The notes beneath the pieces are model-generated. The model ran no database searches and was not told the DNA's origin. It saw only the letters and a program-made list of their open reading frames with translations. The position numbers were made by a program, and so were the translations under genes. Shown piece after piece: positions 1-7,804 of a stretch of DNA of 64,000 nucleotides. This DNA comes from an uncultured Roseicyclus sp. (GTDB taxonomy: Bacteria > Pseudomonadota > Alphaproteobacteria > Rhodobacterales > Rhodobacteraceae): the NCBI GenBank assembly GCA_947489665.1, contig CANLEH010000006.1, positions 124,001-188,000 of the forward strand, given 5' to 3'. How positions within the stretch are numbered: the stretch's first letter is position 1; the number at the start of each line of letters is the position of its first letter.

Positions 1-652
1 CGTCTGTCACTACGCGGAACGTGCCTGCCATGCGCGAGCGCGCCTGCGTTTCCGCGCGCGCGGCGCCGAAATCGATCAGCATCGGCATGCCGAACCGATC
101 AATGCGGATATTCTGCGGCTTGATATCGCGGTGGAGGACCGATTGGTCGTGGATGTACTTCAGCGCGCCCAGCAGGTCACGGGCCAGTTCCAGAACGCGG
201 TGGGGCGAAAAAGCGCCATCTGCGCCCACGATCTCTTCCTGCAGATCGCGGCCATGGATGAAATCCATTGCCATATAGGCGGTGCCGTTCTCCTCAAACA
301 GGGTCTGCACATGCACCACATTGGGATGACGCAGACGCGCGAGCATCCGTGCCTCACGCAGGAATTGTGCGCGCGCGGTCTCGAAATGTTCAGACGTGCC
401 GGCGGAGGTTGCGCTGACGGCGTGGGTCGCGGCCTGACGTTGCGCAAGCCCTAACGGGAAGCATTCCTTCACCGCCACATCCCGCCCAAGGGTATCTTGT
501 GCAAGATACGTGATGCCAAACCCGCCCGATGCAATCAGCCGCTTGATCTCGTACTGGCCACCCAACAGCATCCACCCCGGAGGAAGCTCTCCGGCGGGCA
601 ATTGATGCGTGACGGCGTCGGGGCCGCGTGGGGTTGGTGTTTCATCAGCCAT
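1..652 (-). CDS. Hanks-type Ser/Thr protein kinase, 3'-truncated by window edge
   Basis: Only the first 217 codons are in the window; the gene runs off the left end. The start at 652 gives MADETPTPRG. Visible kinase elements are a glycine-rich loop (ASGGFGITY), the VAVKECFP strand with the ATP-binding Lys, HRDIKPQN catalytic loop and DFGAA. It is a close paralogue of the kinase at 1416-3719, down to shared EENGTAYMAMD and KECFP stretches, so the pair looks like a tandem duplication now separated by a phosphatase gene on the other strand. Kinases of this type phosphorylate Ser/Thr of proteins in the cytoplasm. Whether it also carries a transmembrane segment and the four-Cys sensor domain cannot be seen here. 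Kinase identity is certain; substrate unknown. Confidence 0.93.
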   Translation of the reverse strand, partial: MADETPTPRGPDAVTHQLPAGELPPGWMLLGGQYEIKRLIASGGFGITYLAQDTLGRDVAVKECFPLGLAQRQAATHAVSATSAGTSEHFETARAQFLREARMLARLRHPNVVHVQTLFEENGTAYMAMDFIHGRDLQEEIVGADGAFSPHRVLELARDLLGALKYIHDQSVLHRDIKPQNIRIDRFGMPMLIDFGAARAETQARSRMAGTFRVVTD

Positions 653-757
653 GGCTGAAGGCACAATTGCGCGCGCGCATCCGCCTGTAAACGCATGTTT
701 TCCGTATCGTACGTGCAGGGCTTGCAATCTTGTCTCTGCTGCGACACGTCAAGCGCG

Positions 758-1408
758 ATGACATTGACGATTTCGCAAAAGCTGCACGGGGCCTGGGATG
801 TCGCCAGGGGGCGTTACGATCAGCAGATCGATAGCGACCTTGGCCGGTGGCAGGGCCACCTGTTTGCAGCGGTCAATGATCACGGATTTCTGCGCCGGTA
901 TTGGCGCAATGAGGGCCAGATAGCGCCGGGCCTTTATCGGGCCAACCACCCTGATGAGAGGACGCTTCGCCAGTGGAAAGCGCGTGGCATTGTCGAGGTG
1001 ATCAGCCTGCGCCCCGCTCAGCTGGCTGTCCACGAATTCGAGGCGCGCGCATGCGCAGCGCTGGGGCTTCGTCTGCGCAATGTCGCATTAACTGCACGAG
1101 AGGCACCGCGCCGCATCCGGCTTTTGGAGTTGCTCAATGTGTTCGATACTCTCGAACGGCCCGCGTTGATCCACTGCAAATCGGGGGCGGATCGGACGGG
1201 TCTTGCAGCAGCCCTTTGGGCGATCCACGTGGAAGGGCGACCGGTGGCCGAGGCCCGGCGCGCCTTGAGCTTGCGCCATTTGCACCTCAGCTGGTCCAAG
1301 ACGGGTGTGTTGGATCGGTTCCTTGATGCCTATGAGGCGCGTCTGAAGCAGGGTGACATATCGCTCAGGCAATGGATCGAAACGGAATACGACGAAACCG
1401 CGTTATAG
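758..1408 (+). CDS. Tyrosine/dual-specificity phosphatase-like protein
   Basis: A 216-residue protein if started at 758 (MTLTISQKLH); an upstream in-frame ATG at 695 would add 21 residues with poor coding character. The PTP signature HCKSGADRTG is intact, with nucleophile Cys140 and Arg146. The family hydrolyses phosphotyrosine, or phosphothreonine/serine in dual-specificity members, and the soluble sequence suggests a cytoplasmic enzyme. It lies between two Ser/Thr kinase genes: divergent from the first by about 105 bp and convergent with the second with only 7 bp between stops. That position suggests it opposes one of those kinases, but this is inference from context. No signal peptide seen. 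Confidence 0.88.
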   Translation: MTLTISQKLHGAWDVARGRYDQQIDSDLGRWQGHLFAAVNDHGFLRRYWRNEGQIAPGLYRANHPDERTLRQWKARGIVEVISLRPAQLAVHEFEARACAALGLRLRNVALTAREAPRRIRLLELLNVFDTLERPALIHCKSGADRTGLAAALWAIHVEGRPVAEARRALSLRHLHLSWSKTGVLDRFLDAYEARLKQGDISLRQWIETEYDETAL

Positions 1409-1415
1409 CCGTTGG

Positions 1416-3719
1416 TCAGTTCAGCCAGGTTTCGATCTCAAGCGTTGCGTCACACCCGGCACCGTCGATGGTGCCAACCCAGATGTCGATGCGCCCCTCA
1501 ATCGCGGCCTGACCCGTAAGGTTCAGAAGCGGGGCGGTGACGCTGCCGGTATTGTCATCGAAATGCCAAACCGTGTCCTGCGTGTTCACCAGCAGGATCG
1601 TGTCACAATCGGTGGCTTCAACCTCTAACTCCAATCGCCGGAACTGAGCCATCTCGGAGGTATAAAGCGTGAAGTCCGGGATCTGATCGACGAACCCTGT
1701 GACGTTTGCGGGCAAGTCCGCGCAATTGGCCAGGTCGGCCGTGCCGCTTGCGCGCAAAAGCGCTGTCTGGGGTGTGTAAATCTCGGTGCCCGTATAACGG
1801 AGTTCCGCACCTGGTACGGCCCAGGTCGGGCAATTGGCGGCTGTGCCCCCGCCGCCGCCGGTCACGTTCCCACCGGGGGTGTTGGGGCCGGGGTTGGGCG
1901 TTGTGCCGCTGGCCAGCATTAATTCGATTTCGGCGCGCGCCTCGCGTAGTTCCATTGTCAGACGGTCGGCCTCTGCCTCGGCCTCCGACAGATCCTCGGC
2001 CATGCGCTGCAGGTCAGCCTGCGCGCGCTCGACATTGCGTGTGGCTGCGTCACGCTCGGCCTCCAGCGCGGCAAGGGCTTCTGCGTCGATCTCGCCTCCG
2101 CCGGCCTCAATCGCGGCCTCAAGTGCGGCCAGTTCTGCTGCAAGCGCTTCTGCCCGCGCTTCTGCGGCGGCTTGTTCGGCCTCTGCCTCCGCCCGGGCGG
2201 ATTGCAGTTGCGCCATTTCTTCAGGCGCTGGGGCCTCCGCACGCGCGGCCTCCAGGGCCGCCTGCAGGCTGGCCACTTCGGCCTCAAGCGTTAATTGCGT
2301 CTCACGGGCGCTATCCTGATCCGTCAGGGCCTGGTTCAGCTGATTTCGCAATTCGACAGCGGTCGCATCCCCACCTTCTTCGGCGGCGGCCAATTGGGCG
2401 CGCAGATCGGCGACCGTGTCACCCAATTCGCCCACACGTGCCTCTGCGATGTCGCGGGCTTGGGCGGCGTTGGCAACTTCTGCCTGCAATTCACTGGCTT
2501 CTGTCGCCATCGCAGCCAGTTCGGCCTCAAGATCGGTACGGGCGGACGTGGCTTCATCCAGCATGCGCTGCATCTCGGCATCCCCGCCCGCGGCGGGGCT
2601 GCCATCGGGCAAGACGAAGTAGGCACCGCCCCCAAGAAGCGCGAGAAGACCGCCACCAACGGCGGCCCCTTTCCAGAAGCTTCCGCTGCCCTGCTGTGTC
2701 TCCGCCGGGGTGGGCGACGTATCGGCTGCGACCACGGCCGCGGCGGGTGCTGCTGCAACGATACGGGTGGTTGCATCGGGCATGGCCGAGAACCAGGCCG
2801 CTGCATCGGCGGGGCGGTCTTTCAGGGGCCGCGACAGCGCGCGGTCGATCAGCGCCAGCAGGCGCGGGTCATGGTCGGGGAAGCGGCCTGCGATGGGCTC
2901 GTACGGATCGTCTTCGCCGTTTGAGACCTTCTGCGCACGCTCATCCGCCGGGGCAGGGGCGCTGCCCGCAATGCAATGGTGCAGCGTGGCCGCGAGCGAA
3001 TAGAGGTCCGAGGCCGGGCCCTGTTCGGTGCCCGCCACATAGAATTCGTTAGGTGAATAGCCGTCCGAGACCACGCGGAACGTTCCTGCCGCGCGGGAGC
3101 GGTTCTTGGTTTCCTGCCGCGCCGCGCCGAAATCGATGATCACCGGCATGTCGAGCGGGTCGATACGGATATTGGCCGGCTTGATATCGCGGTGCAGCAG
3201 CCGTTCCTTGCCACGCTCAGGCGCGTCGCGGTGCAGGTAATCCAGCGCACCCAAAAGCGTGCGCGTCAGCTCCATCACGTAAGCCGGCGTCAGCTTGTCG
3301 CGTTCATTGTCGATGATGTGCTGAAGGTCGCGCCCGTCGATATAATCCATTGCCATATAGGCGGTGCCGTTCTCCTCAAACAGCGTCTGGACATGAACGA
3401 TGTTGGGGTGACGCAGCGCCGCGAGCGTGCGCGCTTCGCGCAGGAACAGGTTGCGCGCCGTCTCAAACGGTTCGGCGGTTGAGGCGCTGGCGGCAGAGAC
3501 GGTGAAATCGCCCGCGCGCAAGGCCAGGCCCGCCGGAAAGCATTCCTTGATCGCAACTTTCCGGTCGAGATTGTCGCGCGCTTCATAGGTGATGCCAAAA
3601 CCACCCGCCGCGATCCGGCCCGTGACGCGGTACATCCCCGACGACAATTCTGCGCCCACGGGCAATTCCCCGGCTGGGCCGTCAGGCAGCACGCGCGTTT
3701 TGCTGGGATCGTCGCTCAT
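1416..3719 (-). CDS. Transmembrane Ser/Thr kinase with coiled-coil stalk and C-terminal four-Cys domain
   Basis: About 767 residues from the ATG at 3719, chosen because its N-terminus lines up with the neighbouring kinase; an ATG at 3752 adds 11 residues. Order: cytoplasmic kinase domain about residues 30-315 (GGFGITY loop, Lys58, HRDIKPAN with Asp178, DFG with Asp196); Ala/Thr-rich juxtamembrane; one transmembrane helix about 350-370; Ala/Glu-rich coiled coil about 380-610; Gly/Asn linker; and a terminal domain about 630-765 that starts CPTW, contains CDTILLVN, WHFDD and GRIDIWVGT, and has four cysteines. The terminal domain is homologous to the secreted proteins at 7805 and 9500 and to the one at 14341. 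Kinase inside, sensor outside is the natural topology, comparable in plan to PASTA kinases although the sensor is unrelated. Ligand and substrates are unknown. Confidence 0.93.
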   Translation of the reverse strand: MSDDPSKTRVLPDGPAGELPVGAELSSGMYRVTGRIAAGGFGITYEARDNLDRKVAIKECFPAGLALRAGDFTVSAASASTAEPFETARNLFLREARTLAALRHPNIVHVQTLFEENGTAYMAMDYIDGRDLQHIIDNERDKLTPAYVMELTRTLLGALDYLHRDAPERGKERLLHRDIKPANIRIDPLDMPVIIDFGAARQETKNRSRAAGTFRVVSDGYSPNEFYVAGTEQGPASDLYSLAATLHHCIAGSAPAPADERAQKVSNGEDDPYEPIAGRFPDHDPRLLALIDRALSRPLKDRPADAAAWFSAMPDATTRIVAAAPAAAVVAADTSPTPAETQQGSGSFWKGAAVGGGLLALLGGGAYFVLPDGSPAAGGDAEMQRMLDEATSARTDLEAELAAMATEASELQAEVANAAQARDIAEARVGELGDTVADLRAQLAAAEEGGDATAVELRNQLNQALTDQDSARETQLTLEAEVASLQAALEAARAEAPAPEEMAQLQSARAEAEAEQAAAEARAEALAAELAALEAAIEAGGGEIDAEALAALEAERDAATRNVERAQADLQRMAEDLSEAEAEADRLTMELREARAEIELMLASGTTPNPGPNTPGGNVTGGGGGTAANCPTWAVPGAELRYTGTEIYTPQTALLRASGTADLANCADLPANVTGFVDQIPDFTLYTSEMAQFRRLELEVEATDCDTILLVNTQDTVWHFDDNTGSVTAPLLNLTGQAAIEGRIDIWVGTIDGAGCDATLEIETWLN

Positions 3720-4262
3720 CTTGTCCGGGTCCGGCCTTTGAAGGGGCGCCATTTTTTGGGCAGCTGGCGCGAAGGGGGCTCAGGTCGTGGTTCCTTTAAA
3801 TATGGTAAAGGCTAGGGGGGAAAGTAAATGTCGGGATTCCCTTACGCGCGGGCGCACGGCGGTAAAGCCCCCGTCAGAACGCCAAGGTCAAAAGCGCTGG
3901 AAGCGCAAGCGCGCCCAACAGTGTGATCTCGACCCATCGCATATCGTGGCTGGCCAGCCTGCGCTGGTCGCGAAATCCACCGACGGGGCGCTTCGGCGGC
4001 AGCGATTCGAGGATCAGAACCGCAAAGCCACGGCGCGCGGCCTCTTCCCTTTGTCTGTTGGTTATGCACGTCATTTTCGGCACGGATCCATCGCTCCTCC
4101 GTCGGTTGGTGCATCAAAGCAACCCAAAGCCCCTTTGCCAAGCCTCCGACCCCCTTGCGGACCGGGCCGCAGCCCCATAGAACGGCGCAAATTTTCACCC
4201 GACCTGAACGGCGCGGGCAATTGGTTTTGCCTGATCGCCGCCTAGCCGTCACGAGGACAAAC
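3720..4262. other. Intergenic region between kinase and tig, no convincing gene
   Basis: About 540 bases hold the divergent upstream regions of the kinase gene and of tig. An AT-richer patch sits near 3790-3830. The only small ORF of note is on the minus strand at 3874-4083 and is listed separately at low confidence. I found no tRNA-like or other RNA structure. Confidence 0.5.
3874..4083 (-). CDS. Possible small membrane protein
   Basis: A 69-codon ORF, or 66 from the second Met. Its only recognisable character is a hydrophobic C-terminal stretch, from WVEITLLG to the end, that could be one transmembrane helix, preceded by a basic region. No good ribosome binding site is visible before either Met. 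It occupies a gap that is otherwise long for this gene-dense region. I do not recognise a family, and it may be chance. Confidence 0.25.
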   Translation of the reverse strand: MPKMTCITNRQREEAARRGFAVLILESLPPKRPVGGFRDQRRLASHDMRWVEITLLGALALPALLTLAF

Positions 4263-5588
4263 ATGCAGATCACCGAAACCCTTTCCGAGGGCCTGAAGCG
4301 CGAATACCAGATCACCGTCACGGCGGGCGACCTTGAAGCGCGTGTGAATTCCAAGCTGGAAGAGGCGCAGCCTGAGGTCGAGATGAAGGGCTTCCGCAAG
4401 GGCAAGGTGCCCATGGCGCTGCTGAAAAAGCAATTCGGCCCCCGCGTTATGGGTGAGGCGATGCAGGAATCGGTCGACGAGGCCATGCAGGGCCATCTGG
4501 ACGAGTCCGGTGACCGCCCCGCGATGCAGCCCGAGGTCAAAATGACCAATGAGGATTGGAAAGAAGGCGACGATATCGTCGTCTCCATGTCCTACGAAAA
4601 GCTGCCCGAGATCCCAGAGGTCGACTACAAAAAGATCAAACTCGAAAAGCTGGTCGTGAAGCCCGGCGATGACGAGATTGATGAAGCGTTGAAAAACCTG
4701 GCCGACAATGCCCAAAACTTTGCCACCAAGAAGGGCAAGGCCGCGGACGGTGACCAGGTTGTCTTCGACTTTGTTGGCACCGTGGACGGCGAAGCATTTG
4801 ACGGTGGCGCCGCTGAAGACTTCCCGCTGGTCCTGGGTTCCGGCCAGTTCATCCCCGGCTTTGAAGAGCAGCTTGTTGGCGTGAAGTCGAAAGACGAGAA
4901 AGACGTCGAAGTGACCTTCCCCGAAGATTACCAGGCCGAGCATCTGGCGGGCAAAGCCGCCGTGTTCGCCTGCACCGTCAAGGAAGTGAAAAAGCCCGTT
5001 CCGGCGGAAATCGATGACGAGCTGGCCAAGAAGTTCGGCGCCGAGGACCTCGACGCGCTGAAGGGCCAGATCACCGAGCGTCTGCAAGCCGAATATGCCG
5101 GTGCCGCGCGCGCTGTGATGAAGCGTGGCTTGCTGGACCAGCTTGATGACGTCGTATCGTTCGAACTGCCGCCCTCGCTTGTGAAGGCCGAGGCAGACCA
5201 GATCGCACACCAGCTGTGGCACGAGGAAAACCCGGACGTCGAAGGCCATGATCACCCTGAGATCGAGCCGACAGATGAGCACACCAAACTGGCTGAGCGC
5301 CGGGTGAAGCTGGGCCTTCTGCTGGCCGAGCTTGGCCAGAAAAATGATGTGCAGGTCTCGGACGCCGAAATGACGCAAGCCATCATGAACCAGGCGCGCC
5401 AGTACCCGGGTCAGGAACGCGCGTTCTTCGAATTCATCCAGCAGAACCAGGCCGCACAACAGCAGGTCCGCGCGCCTCTGTTCGAAGACAAGGTTGTCGA
5501 TTTCATCGGCGAGCTGGCGAAAGTGACCGAAAAAGAGGTCTCTAAAGACGATCTCAAGAAAGCCGTCGACGCCCTCGACGAGGAATAA
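4263..5588 (+). CDS. tig: Trigger factor (ribosome-associated chaperone, peptidyl-prolyl isomerase)
   Basis: A 441-residue protein starting [10 protein letters not shown], with the ribosome-binding tail signature GFRKGKVP near residue 42, a central FKBP-type PPIase domain ([28 protein letters not shown]) at about 160-250 and the C-terminal helical chaperone arms. It binds ribosomal protein L23 at the exit tunnel and shields nascent chains in the cytoplasm. The start follows an ACGAGGAC-type ribosome binding site; an in-frame extension upstream lacks coding character. Length is normal for the family. Expressed alone: a strong terminator follows 25 bp after the stop. Confidence 0.98.
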   Translation: MQITETLSEGLKREYQITVTAGDLEARVNSKLEEAQPEVEMKGFRKGKVPMALLKKQFGPRVMGEAMQESVDEAMQGHLDESGDRPAMQPEVKMTNEDWKEGDDIVVSMSYEKLPEIPEVDYKKIKLEKLVVKPGDDEIDEALKNLADNAQNFATKKGKAADGDQVVFDFVGTVDGEAFDGGAAEDFPLVLGSGQFIPGFEEQLVGVKSKDEKDVEVTFPEDYQAEHLAGKAAVFACTVKEVKKPVPAEIDDELAKKFGAEDLDALKGQITERLQAEYAGAARAVMKRGLLDQLDDVVSFELPPSLVKAEADQIAHQLWHEENPDVEGHDHPEIEPTDEHTKLAERRVKLGLLLAELGQKNDVQVSDAEMTQAIMNQARQYPGQERAFFEFIQQNQAAQQQVRAPLFEDKVVDFIGELAKVTEKEVSKDDLKKAVDALDEE

Positions 5589-5613
5589 GCGGACTTTACG
5601 TTACGTAACAAAA

Positions 5614-5643
5614 GCGCGCTGCCACTTGGCGGCGCGTTTTTTT
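5614..5643 (+). terminator. Rho-independent terminator of tig
   Basis: A nine-base-pair GC stem (5615-5623 with 5628-5636, one G-T pair), loop ACTT, then seven T residues. Confidence 0.9.
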
Positions 5644-5687
5644 ATTGGCAGACGACCCAGACGTTGCGTGCAGGGGAGGGGAGGCCC

Positions 5688-6242
5688 ATGCCAAAAGATC
5701 ATAATCCCAAGCCTCTCGTGGTGCTCCGGGCTCCGGTGCCTGCCGATATTGAGATGCACCTCGCCCTGCCACATTCACGCGAAATCCACATCATGTATGG
5801 TGGCGATCCCGAGATCCCGCCCACCGCCAACCTTGCCCGGTCCGAGGGCTGGTTTGAATGGCTTCGGGATCATCCCTTCGCCCGGATCATAGAGGTCGAG
5901 GGGCGGGCCGTTGGCGAAGTTCGCCTGCACAGCCATGACGAAGCTGACTGCACCGCGCGCCTTGCTGTGGGTCTTTTTGCGGAAGAGGATCTGGGCCGCG
6001 GTTATGGCCATCAGGCGATCGTTCAAACGCTTTGCCATGGCTTCGATACCATGGCGCTTGAGATGATCGATCTGCGCGTTCTGGAATTCAATGAGCGTGC
6101 CATTCGCTGCTACACGGCTTGTGGATTCGAAACGGTTGCGCGGCTGCCCAGATCGCTCAAAATCGGTGAAATCTGGCACGATGATTTGCTGATGGAGATC
6201 ACGCGCCAGCGGTTTTTGTCTGTCCGCGCCGATCTGGATTAA
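5688..6242 (+). CDS. GNAT-family N-acetyltransferase
   Basis: A 184-residue protein. The ATG at 5688 is chosen because a GGGGAGGGGAGG ribosome binding site ends just before it. Features of the RimJ/RimL-like GNAT fold are visible: acceptor-side segment with WFEWLRDHPFARIIEV, the beta4 strand GEVRLHS, the acetyl-CoA pyrophosphate-binding motif LGRGYGHQAI near residue 105, and the beta5-alpha region VLEFNERAIRCYTACGFE. The family moves acetyl from acetyl-CoA to an amine of a protein or small molecule; the substrate cannot be told. It stands alone between the tig terminator and a gene for a secreted protein. Confidence 0.9.
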   Translation: MPKDHNPKPLVVLRAPVPADIEMHLALPHSREIHIMYGGDPEIPPTANLARSEGWFEWLRDHPFARIIEVEGRAVGEVRLHSHDEADCTARLAVGLFAEEDLGRGYGHQAIVQTLCHGFDTMALEMIDLRVLEFNERAIRCYTACGFETVARLPRSLKIGEIWHDDLLMEITRQRFLSVRADLD

Positions 6243-6272
6243 TTCCACCAAACTAAAGCGTTAGCGGGATCT

Positions 6273-6309
6273 GTTATCAGATAACGCGCCCCGGCGGTTG
6301 TATAACAAC
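6273..6309. promoter_or_regulatory. Pair of 13-bp palindromes (candidate tandem operator)
   Basis: Two perfect inverted repeats lie 24 bp apart centre to centre: GTTATC-A-GATAAC at 6273-6285 and GTTGT-ATA-ACAAC at 6297-6309. Both fit GTT-N7-AAC. They are 94-130 bp upstream of the secreted-protein gene at 6404. A further direct repeat, CTTTTTATGCAC, occurs at 6356-6367 and 6370-6381. This arrangement fits binding of two repressor dimers on nearly one face of the helix; the regulator is unknown. Confidence 0.4.
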
Positions 6310-6403
6310 GCAGGCTGGATGCAGCTTTGGTCAAACGCCGGTCAACGGCAGCTCCCTTTTTATGCACGTCTTTTTATGCACCCGTTTTTGAAAGCCCTGA
6401 CCC

Positions 6404-6994
6404 ATGTTGAAACCCACCCTCCTAGCCATTGTTGGCCTTGCAGCGGTTGTTCCCGCCGCTTCGGCTGACACGATCATCCCCCTCCTGCCGCGGCCTGACC
6501 TGTCAGACGGGCTTGCCCCATTCGAAAGCCCCGCCTTCGACCGCATGGTCGACTTGTGCGAGCGCTTCGGCGTGGCGTGCAGCGTGCCCGGCGCTGATCG
6601 CTATTCCGATTTGGATGCAACCGATTTGCTTGACTTGATCCCGCGCGCGCAGGCTGATGCCGCCAAGCGTTGGGCGCTTTACGCGGACGAGTGGGCCGAA
6701 GTTGCCGAACTCTACGATGACTACTCCCCCTACCATCCGCCTGCGCCGCAGCTCTTCGGCTGGTCCGATCATCCCATGGCCGACGTCGAAGCGCTTCTGG
6801 AAAGCGTGCAGGAACGGTTGGACCACCGTCCGTCCATCGCGCATGTTGTACCGCGTCCGCGCTTTTCCTGGCAGCATCCCTTTGGAAATCTGCCCGGCAC
6901 CCATTCCTTTGGCCATCGCGGGCCCACGATCATCAACCCCTATGCCTTGCCACACCGTCCCGGCAACTCGGTGATTATCTTGCCGTCGCGCTGA
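6404..6994 (+). CDS. Secreted protein of unknown function
   Basis: A 196-residue protein with a clear signal peptide (MLKPTLLAIVGLAAVVPAASA, cleavage before DTIIPLL). The mature part has two cysteines in the segment CERFGVAC, an acidic helical middle and a His/Pro-rich C-terminal third. No known domain is recognised. It precedes, by about 78 bp, another small exported protein (7073-7573); together they may be cotranscribed, since the next terminator is after the second gene. The upstream region carries two 13-bp palindromes. Export to the periplasm or beyond is well supported; function is not. Confidence 0.75.
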   Translation: MLKPTLLAIVGLAAVVPAASADTIIPLLPRPDLSDGLAPFESPAFDRMVDLCERFGVACSVPGADRYSDLDATDLLDLIPRAQADAAKRWALYADEWAEVAELYDDYSPYHPPAPQLFGWSDHPMADVEALLESVQERLDHRPSIAHVVPRPRFSWQHPFGNLPGTHSFGHRGPTIINPYALPHRPGNSVIILPSR

Positions 6995-7072
6995 ACTTTA
7001 CCTCCCTTGTCCTGCTTCGGCAGGGCAGGGTTCCTTCAAAATCCATTTCAAAACAATCGAGTAGAGAAACCC

Positions 7073-7573
7073 ATGACCTATAAACTCCCCCTGATCGCCG
7101 CGCTTGCCGCAACCCTTGCAACCCCGACCCTCGCCCAGAACATCACCGATATTCTGGACCCGCACGCCCTCATCGCTGAGATTGAACGTGGTGCGATGGG
7201 GCAAGCCACATTCGGCAACCGCATCGCAGCACCGCGTGTGGTTGAGGTCGACCCGGCCGAGATCGCGGCACTGCAGCTTGATACGACTGTCCTGCGCTCC
7301 CCGCGCCCGTTGCTGCGGCCCTCGACACTTGATGTCGCTGATGTCGTGCGCGTTCCGGAAGCGGCTGCTGTGGCTGCCGCGCCAGCCGCCTCTGACGTGC
7401 GCTCGATGATCGACGCGATGCAAGTGGCTGCAGCAGATGCACCTGCCGGCGCCAATACGCTTGTCGTCTCGGGCGGTACAGCCGTGGCCGTAAACGGCAC
7501 GAACACGGCCGTCATTCACAGCAGCGGTCCCGCGCCGCGTCTGACCCTGTGGCAGCGCATCTTCGGCAACTGA
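7073..7573 (+). CDS. Small exported Ala-rich protein, unknown function
   Basis: A 166-residue protein starting MTYKLPLIAALAATLATPTLAQ, a typical signal peptide with cleavage after the LAQ region. The mature chain is Ala/Val/Pro-rich, has no cysteine and ends LWQRIFGN. The start at 7073 is preferred over an in-frame codon at 7007 because only from 7073 does the signal peptide stand at the N-terminus. It follows the secreted-protein gene at 6404 on the same strand and is closed by a strong terminator. I do not recognise a family. Confidence 0.75.
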   Translation: MTYKLPLIAALAATLATPTLAQNITDILDPHALIAEIERGAMGQATFGNRIAAPRVVEVDPAEIAALQLDTTVLRSPRPLLRPSTLDVADVVRVPEAAAVAAAPAASDVRSMIDAMQVAAADAPAGANTLVVSGGTAVAVNGTNTAVIHSSGPAPRLTLWQRIFGN

Positions 7574-7579
7574 CGCAGC

Positions 7580-7617
7580 CCTGCCGGGCCCTAAGTCACG
7601 GGTCCGGCAGGTTTTTT
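7580..7617 (+). terminator. Rho-independent terminator
   Basis: A 12-bp stem (7580-7591 with 7600-7611, one G-T pair), eight-base loop and six T residues. Confidence 0.92.
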
Positions 7618-7685
7618 ATCATTTGGAAAAAAAGCTTTTGGTGAACGCCCAGAGGCCCGCTAACCTTTGGGTTGCAAAGCGAAGG

Positions 7686-7773
7686 TCAGGGTTTCCGCAG
7701 TTTGGCGGAGGAATTTCATCCCATAACCTGACCAGGCACACGTCTATTTACGGCGGGTCGATTGCCCTTCAAC
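7686..7773 (+). promoter_or_regulatory. Upstream element shared with the paralogous gene at 9500
   Basis: Two blocks resemble blocks upstream of 9500 in the same order and with similar spacing. TCAGGGTTTCC with a following TTT-GC at 7686-7708 matches TAAGGGTTTCC at 9358-9379. A GGGTCGATTGCCCTTCAA block at 7755-7772 matches GGGCACCATCGCCCTCAA at 9420-9437. This suggests a duplicated promoter or a common regulator for the two secreted four-Cys proteins. Confidence 0.4.
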
Positions 7774-7804
7774 GGCCCCCATTTACAGGAAGGATAATTC
7801 CAAC

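Noticed and set aside
1706-3052. Plus-strand ORF of 448 codons opposite the kinase
   Set aside because: Arg/Pro-rich, no motif; an antisense shadow of the kinase coiled coil and kinase domain.
4242-5459. Minus-strand ORF of 405 codons opposite tig
   Set aside because: No domain; antisense to a certain trigger factor gene.
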